NCBI RefSeq assembly: GCF_031880315.1
Contig: NZ_CP134771.1
Span: 3,932,501 to 3,996,500 of the forward strand
From: Pseudomonas baltica
GTDB taxonomy: Bacteria > Pseudomonadota > Gammaproteobacteria > Pseudomonadales > Pseudomonadaceae
Reading direction: 5' to 3'
Length of the DNA stretch: 64,000 nucleotides
The number at the start of each line of letters is the position of its first letter. The first letter of the stretch is position 1. Under the pieces are notes generated by a model, which searched no databases, was not told the DNA's origin, and worked only from the letters and a program-made list of their open reading frames with translations. This document shows, in pieces, positions 58,769 through 64,000 of the stretch. The translations under genes were made by a program, and so were the position numbers.

Positions 58769-61700
58769 ATGAAAACAGGTCTGTACCGTCCCGATGAATT
58801 CAAGGATAACTGTGGTTTTGGCCTGATCGCCCACATGACGGGCGAGCCCAGTCATCACCTGTTGCAGACAGCCATTGAAGCGCTGACCTGCATGACCCAC
58901 CGTGGCGGTATCAACGCCGACGGCAAGACCGGCGACGGTTGTGGTCTGTTGATCCAGAAGCCTGATCTGTTCCTGCGCACCAAGGCCCAGGAGCACTTTG
59001 GCGTCGACTTGCCCAAGCAATATGCCGTGGGCATGGTGTTCCTCAACCAGGATGACGCCAAGGCCGAGGCCGCTCGCGAGAACATGAACCGCGAGATCCT
59101 CAAGGCCGGCCTGCAACTGATCGGTTGGCGTCAGGTGCCGATCGACACCAGCGTGCTCGGCCGCCTGGCTCTGGAGCGCCTGCCGAAGATCGAGCAGGTG
59201 TTCATCGGTGGCGAAGGCCTGAGCGACCAGGAAATGGCCCTCAAGCTGTTCGGCGCCCGTCGTCGTTCCTCGGTGGCCAACGCCGCCGACAGCGACCACT
59301 ACATCTGCAGCTTTTCGCACAAGACCATCATCTATAAAGGCCTGATGATGCCCGCGGACCTGGAAGCCTTCTTCCCGGACCTGGGTGACGAGCGCCTGCG
59401 CACCGCAATCTGCGTGTTCCACCAGCGCTTCTCCACCAACACCCTGCCGAAATGGCCGCTGGCTCAGCCGTTCCGCTTCCTCGCCCACAACGGCGAGATC
59501 AACACCATCACCGGCAACCGCAACTGGGCGCTGGCGCGTCGTACCAAGTTCGCCAACGAACTGATGCCCGACCTCGAAGAACTCGGCCCGCTGGTCAACC
59601 GCGTGGGCTCGGATTCCTCGAGCATGGACAACATGCTCGAACTGATGGTCACCGGCGGCATCGACCTGTTCCGCGGCGTGCGGATGATCATCCCGCCTGC
59701 GTGGCAGAACGTCGAGACCATGGACTCGGACCTGCGCGCCTTCTACGAATACAACTCCATGCACATGGAGCCGTGGGACGGTCCGGCAGGCGTGGTGATG
59801 ACCGAAGGTCGTCACGCGGTCTGCCTGCTCGACCGTAACGGCCTGCGCCCGGCGCGCTGGGTCACCACCAAGAACGGCTACATCACCCTCGCGTCGGAAA
59901 TCGGCGTGTGGAACTACAAGCCGGAAGACGTCATCGCCAAAGGCCGCGTCGGCCCTGGGCAGATCTTCGCCGTGGATACCGAAACCGGCCAGATCCTCGA
60001 TACCGACGCCATCGACAACCGCCTCAAGTCGCGTCATCCGTACAAGCACTGGCTGCGCAAGAACGCCCTGCGCATCCAGTCGACCATGGAAGACAACGAC
60101 CACGGTTCGGCTTTCTATAACAGCGACCAGCTCAAGCAGTACATGAAGATGTACCAGGTCACCTTCGAGGAGCGCGATCAGATCTTGCGCCCGCTGGGTG
60201 AGCAGGGCTACGAGGCGGTGGGCTCGATGGGCGACGACACGCCAATGGCGGTGCTGTCCCAGCGCGTTCGCACGCCTTACGATTACTTTCGCCAGCAGTT
60301 CGCGCAGGTCACCAACCCGCCGATCGACCCGCTGCGTGAAGCCATCGTCATGTCGCTGGAGATCTGCCTCGGTGCCGAGCGCAACATCTTCCAGGAATCG
60401 CCAGAGCACGCTTCGCGCGTGATCCTCAGCTCGCCGGTCATTTCCCCGGCCAAGTGGCGCTCGTTGATGAACCTCGATCGCCCAGGCTTCGCCCGGCAGA
60501 TCATCGATCTCAACTACGACGAGTCCATGGGGCTCGAAGCGGCCATCCGCAACGTCGCCGATCAGGCTGAAGAAGCCGCGCGCTCCGGGATCACCCAGCT
60601 GGTGCTGACCGACCGCCATATCGGCCCGGGCAGGCTGCCGATCCACGCCGCGCTGGCCACTGGCGCCGTGCACCATCGCCTGACCGAAAAAGGCCTGCGC
60701 TGCGACAGCAACATCCTGGTCGAGACCGCCACCGCGCGTGATCCGCACCACTTTGCCGTGCTGATCGGTTTCGGCGCTTCGGCGGTCTATCCGTTCCTGG
60801 CCTACGAGGTGCTGGGCGACCTGATCCGCACCGGCGAAGTGCTGGGCGATCTGTACGAAGTCTTCAAGAATTACCGCAAAGGCATCACCAAGGGCCTGCT
60901 CAAGATCCTCTCGAAGATGGGTATCTCGACCATCGCTTCGTACCGCGGTGCGCAGCTCTTCGAAGCCATCGGCCTGTCCGAGGAAGTCTGCGACCTGAGC
61001 TTCCGTGGCGTGCCGAGCCGCATCAAGGGCGCGCGTTTCGTCGATCTCGAAGCCGAGCAGAAAGCCCTGGCCGCCGAAGCCTGGAGCGTGCGCAAGCCGA
61101 TCCAGCAAGGTGGCCTGTTGAAGTTCGTCTACGGCGGTGAATACCACGCCTACAACCCGGATGTGGTCAGCACCCTGCAAGCCGCCGTGCAGCAGGGCGA
61201 CTACGCCAAGTTCAAGGAATACACCGCGCTGGTGGACAACCGCCCGGTGTCGATGATCCGTGACTTGCTCAAGGTGCGCGAACTCGACCAGCCGTTGGCC
61301 ATGGATCAGATCGAACCGCTGGAGGCCATCCTCAAGCGCTTCGACTCGGCCGGTATCTCGCTGGGCGCGCTGTCGCCGGAGGCTCACGAAGCCCTGGCTG
61401 AAGCCATGAACCGCATGGGCGCGCGTTCCAACTCTGGCGAGGGCGGGGAAGACCCGGCCCGCTACGGGACTATCCGCAGCTCCAAGATCAAGCAGGTGGC
61501 CACCGGCCGCTTTGGTGTGACCCCGGAATACCTGGTCAACGCCGAAGTGCTGCAGATCAAGGTCGCCCAAGGCGCCAAGCCAGGCGAGGGCGGGCAACTG
61601 CCAGGCGGCAAGGTCAACGGCCTGATCGCCAAGCTGCGCTATGCCGTGCCCGGCGTGACGCTGATTTCCCCGCCGCCACACCACGACATCTATTCGATCG

Positions 61701-63217
61701 AAGACTTGTCGCAGCTGATTTTCGACCTCAAGCAGGTCAACCCGGCAGCGCTGGTCTCGGTCAAGCTGGTTGCGGAAGCGGGCGTCGGCACCATCGCCGC
61801 CGGTGTGGCCAAGGCCTATGCCGACCTGATCACCATCTCCGGCTACGACGGCGGTACCGGTGCATCGCCACTGAGCTCGATCAAGTACGCCGGTTCGCCG
61901 TGGGAGCTGGGTCTTGCCGAAACTCACCAGACCCTGCGCGGCAACGACCTGCGCGGCAAGGTCCGGGTGCAGACCGACGGTGGCCTGAAAACCGGCCTCG
62001 ACGTCATCAAGGCGGCGATCCTCGGCGCCGAAAGCTTCGGCTTCGGTACCGCGCCGATGATCGCCCTGGGGTGCAAATACCTGCGTATCTGCCACCTGAA
62101 CAACTGCGCCACGGGCGTTGCGACCCAGAACGAGAAGCTGCGCAAAGACCACTACATCGGCACCGTCGACATGGTCATCAACTTCTTCACCTACGTCGCC
62201 GAAGAAACCCGTGAGTGGCTGGCGCGCCTGGGCGTGCGCTCGCTCGAAGAGTTGATCGGCCGTACCGATCTGCTCGACATCCTGCCGGGCGAATCGTCCA
62301 AGCAGCGGCATCTCGACCTGACGCCACTGCTGGGCAGCGATCTCATCCCTGCCGACAAACCGCAGTTCAGCCAGGTCGATCGCAACCCGCCGTTCGACAA
62401 GGGCCTGCTGGCCGAGAAGATGGTCGGCATGGCGATCAGTGCGATCACCAACTCCACGGGTGGCGAGTACGAACTGGACATCTGCAACTGCGACCGTTCG
62501 ATCGGCGCGCGGATTTCCGGCGAAATCGCCAAGCTGCACGGCAACCAGGGCATGAACAAGGCGCCGATCACCTTCCGCTTCAAGGGCACTGCCGGGCAGA
62601 GCTTCGGGGTGTGGAACGCCGGCGGCCTGAACATGTACCTCGAAGGCGACGCCAACGACTACGTCGGCAAGGGCATGACGGCCGGCAAGCTGGTGATCGT
62701 GCCGCCCAAGGGCAGCCCGTTCAAGACCCAGGACAGCGCCATCATCGGCAACACCTGCCTGTACGGCGCCACGGGCGGCAAGCTGTTCGCCGCCGGCACC
62801 GCAGGTGAGCGCTTTGCGGTACGCAACTCTGGTGCGCACACCATCGTCGAAGGCACTGGCGACCACTGCTGCGAATACATGACCGGCGGCTTCGTCTGTG
62901 TGCTCGGCAAGACCGGGTACAACTTCGGTTCGGGCATGACCGGCGGTTTCGCCTACGTGCTCGACCTGGACAACACCTTCGTCGACAAGGTCAACCACGA
63001 GCTGGTGGAAATCCAGCGCATCAGCGGCGAAGCGATGGAAGCCTATCGCACTCACCTTGAGAAAGTGCTGGCCGAATACGTTGAAGAAACCGATAGCGAG
63101 TGGGGCCGCAACGTCTGGGAGAACCTCGACGATTACCTGCGCCGCTTCTGGCTGGTCAAGCCCAAGGCCGCCAATCTCAAATCCTTGCTGTCGAGTACCC
63201 GCGCGAATCCGCAGTGA
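58769..63217 (+). CDS. gltB: Glutamate synthase large subunit
   Basis: GltB makes glutamate from glutamine and 2-oxoglutarate in the GS-GOGAT ammonia-assimilation route. The 1482-residue product begins with a short propeptide before the catalytic Cys15 (KDNCGFGL), the N-terminal nucleophile of the class II amidotransferase domain. A central domain follows, then an FMN-binding synthase domain ([11 protein letters not shown] and the 3Fe-4S cysteines in [12 protein letters not shown]), and the C-terminal beta-helix glycine-rich repeats. The ATG at 58769 is preferred over a GTG two codons upstream. gltD follows after 134 bp. Confidence 0.97.
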   Translation: MKTGLYRPDEFKDNCGFGLIAHMTGEPSHHLLQTAIEALTCMTHRGGINADGKTGDGCGLLIQKPDLFLRTKAQEHFGVDLPKQYAVGMVFLNQDDAKAEAARENMNREILKAGLQLIGWRQVPIDTSVLGRLALERLPKIEQVFIGGEGLSDQEMALKLFGARRRSSVANAADSDHYICSFSHKTIIYKGLMMPADLEAFFPDLGDERLRTAICVFHQRFSTNTLPKWPLAQPFRFLAHNGEINTITGNRNWALARRTKFANELMPDLEELGPLVNRVGSDSSSMDNMLELMVTGGIDLFRGVRMIIPPAWQNVETMDSDLRAFYEYNSMHMEPWDGPAGVVMTEGRHAVCLLDRNGLRPARWVTTKNGYITLASEIGVWNYKPEDVIAKGRVGPGQIFAVDTETGQILDTDAIDNRLKSRHPYKHWLRKNALRIQSTMEDNDHGSAFYNSDQLKQYMKMYQVTFEERDQILRPLGEQGYEAVGSMGDDTPMAVLSQRVRTPYDYFRQQFAQVTNPPIDPLREAIVMSLEICLGAERNIFQESPEHASRVILSSPVISPAKWRSLMNLDRPGFARQIIDLNYDESMGLEAAIRNVADQAEEAARSGITQLVLTDRHIGPGRLPIHAALATGAVHHRLTEKGLRCDSNILVETATARDPHHFAVLIGFGASAVYPFLAYEVLGDLIRTGEVLGDLYEVFKNYRKGITKGLLKILSKMGISTIASYRGAQLFEAIGLSEEVCDLSFRGVPSRIKGARFVDLEAEQKALAAEAWSVRKPIQQGGLLKFVYGGEYHAYNPDVVSTLQAAVQQGDYAKFKEYTALVDNRPVSMIRDLLKVRELDQPLAMDQIEPLEAILKRFDSAGISLGALSPEAHEALAEAMNRMGARSNSGEGGEDPARYGTIRSSKIKQVATGRFGVTPEYLVNAEVLQIKVAQGAKPGEGGQLPGGKVNGLIAKLRYAVPGVTLISPPPHHDIYSIEDLSQLIFDLKQVNPAALVSVKLVAEAGVGTIAAGVAKAYADLITISGYDGGTGASPLSSIKYAGSPWELGLAETHQTLRGNDLRGKVRVQTDGGLKTGLDVIKAAILGAESFGFGTAPMIALGCKYLRICHLNNCATGVATQNEKLRKDHYIGTVDMVINFFTYVAEETREWLARLGVRSLEELIGRTDLLDILPGESSKQRHLDLTPLLGSDLIPADKPQFSQVDRNPPFDKGLLAEKMVGMAISAITNSTGGEYELDICNCDRSIGARISGEIAKLHGNQGMNKAPITFRFKGTAGQSFGVWNAGGLNMYLEGDANDYVGKGMTAGKLVIVPPKGSPFKTQDSAIIGNTCLYGATGGKLFAAGTAGERFAVRNSGAHTIVEGTGDHCCEYMTGGFVCVLGKTGYNFGSGMTGGFAYVLDLDNTFVDKVNHELVEIQRISGEAMEAYRTHLEKVLAEYVEETDSEWGRNVWENLDDYLRRFWLVKPKAANLKSLLSSTRANPQ

Positions 63218-63228
63218 TGCCTGGCGGC

Positions 63229-63335
63229 AGCTTCAAGCGTCAAGCTTCAAGCTGCAAGCCACGGCGGTACGCGGTGTCGGGGATAAATTTGATCGCTTCA
63301 GGCTTGCAGCTTGAGGCTTGCAGCTCGCAGCTGCT
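63229..63335. repeat. CAAGCTTCAAGC-type inverted repeat between gltB and gltD
   Basis: AGCTTCAAGCTGCAAGCC faces GGCTTGCAGCTTGAGGCT across about 46 bases, with further GCTGC/CAAGC half-units on both sides. It is related to the repeat after hslU at 37819-37876. Lying inside an operon, it could adjust the gltB:gltD ratio by stabilising the upstream mRNA. Confidence 0.7.
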
Positions 63336-63348
63336 TCTAGAGGTTTGA

Positions 63349-64000
<652 letters not shown>

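Noticed and set aside
58676..63055. 1459-residue open frame on the minus strand opposite gltB.
   Set aside because: It is the mirror of a high-GC gene with strong codon bias, has no family features, and gltB on the plus strand is certain.

Overview
The window is a GC-rich stretch of a Pseudomonas core chromosome, most likely from the putida/fluorescens side of the genus. This rests on three things. Gene order follows the known Pseudomonas fbp - hut - opgGH - tatABC - his/ubi - pha - hslVU - argS - priA - rpmE - ponA - pilMNOPQ - aroKB - gltBD arrangement. The proteins closely match their Pseudomonas families. The intergenic gaps hold many copies of the GTGGGAGCAAGGCTTGCCCGCGAAG type of REP element. 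I saw no prophage, insertion sequence, CRISPR array, tRNA or rRNA gene.

Layout. 1-5.1 kb: two membrane/envelope proteins of unknown function (DUF2339 end, DUF3999), fructose-bisphosphatase and an amino-acid-type chemoreceptor. 5.4-6.3 kb: a small lipoprotein and lipocalin Blc. 6.3-15.0 kb: histidine/urocanate utilisation (hutF divergent from hutCD, then hutU, hutWV, hutI, hutG) with at least one HutC operator. This locus has no histidine ammonia-lyase (hutH) and no substrate-binding protein for its ABC transporter. 15.1-21.3 kb: prolyl aminopeptidase, D-aminoacyl-tRNA deacylase and the opgGH glucan operon. 21.4-29.5 kb, minus strand: an HBM-type chemoreceptor, rsmE, tatABC, hisIE and ubiEJB, mostly overlapping. 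29.6-37.2 kb: medium-chain polyhydroxyalkanoate genes, with phaIF converging on phaC1-phaZ-phaC2-phaD. 37.4-45 kb: a DUF971 protein, hslVU, a SPOR protein, argS and priA. 45.2-50 kb: rpmE, a malic enzyme and penicillin-binding protein 1a. 50.2-58.4 kb: type IV pilus assembly (pilMNOPQ), aroK, aroB and a DamX-like SPOR ATPase. 58.8-64 kb: glutamate synthase gltB and the start of gltD.

Functionally the window joins central metabolism (fbp, malic enzyme, gltBD, shikimate and histidine steps), envelope building (ponA, osmoregulated glucans, Tat export, pili), carbon storage (PHA) and sensing (two chemoreceptors). I found no clearly new multi-gene system. The most unusual features are the reduced hut locus, a gene remnant upstream of hutU, two independent REP-based tandem arrays (93-bp units between phaC2 and phaD, 105-bp units downstream of ponA that carry copies of the ponA 3' end), a long Ala/Lys/Asp insertion near the OpgG C-terminus, and loss of one ligand-binding aspartate in the dCache chemoreceptor.
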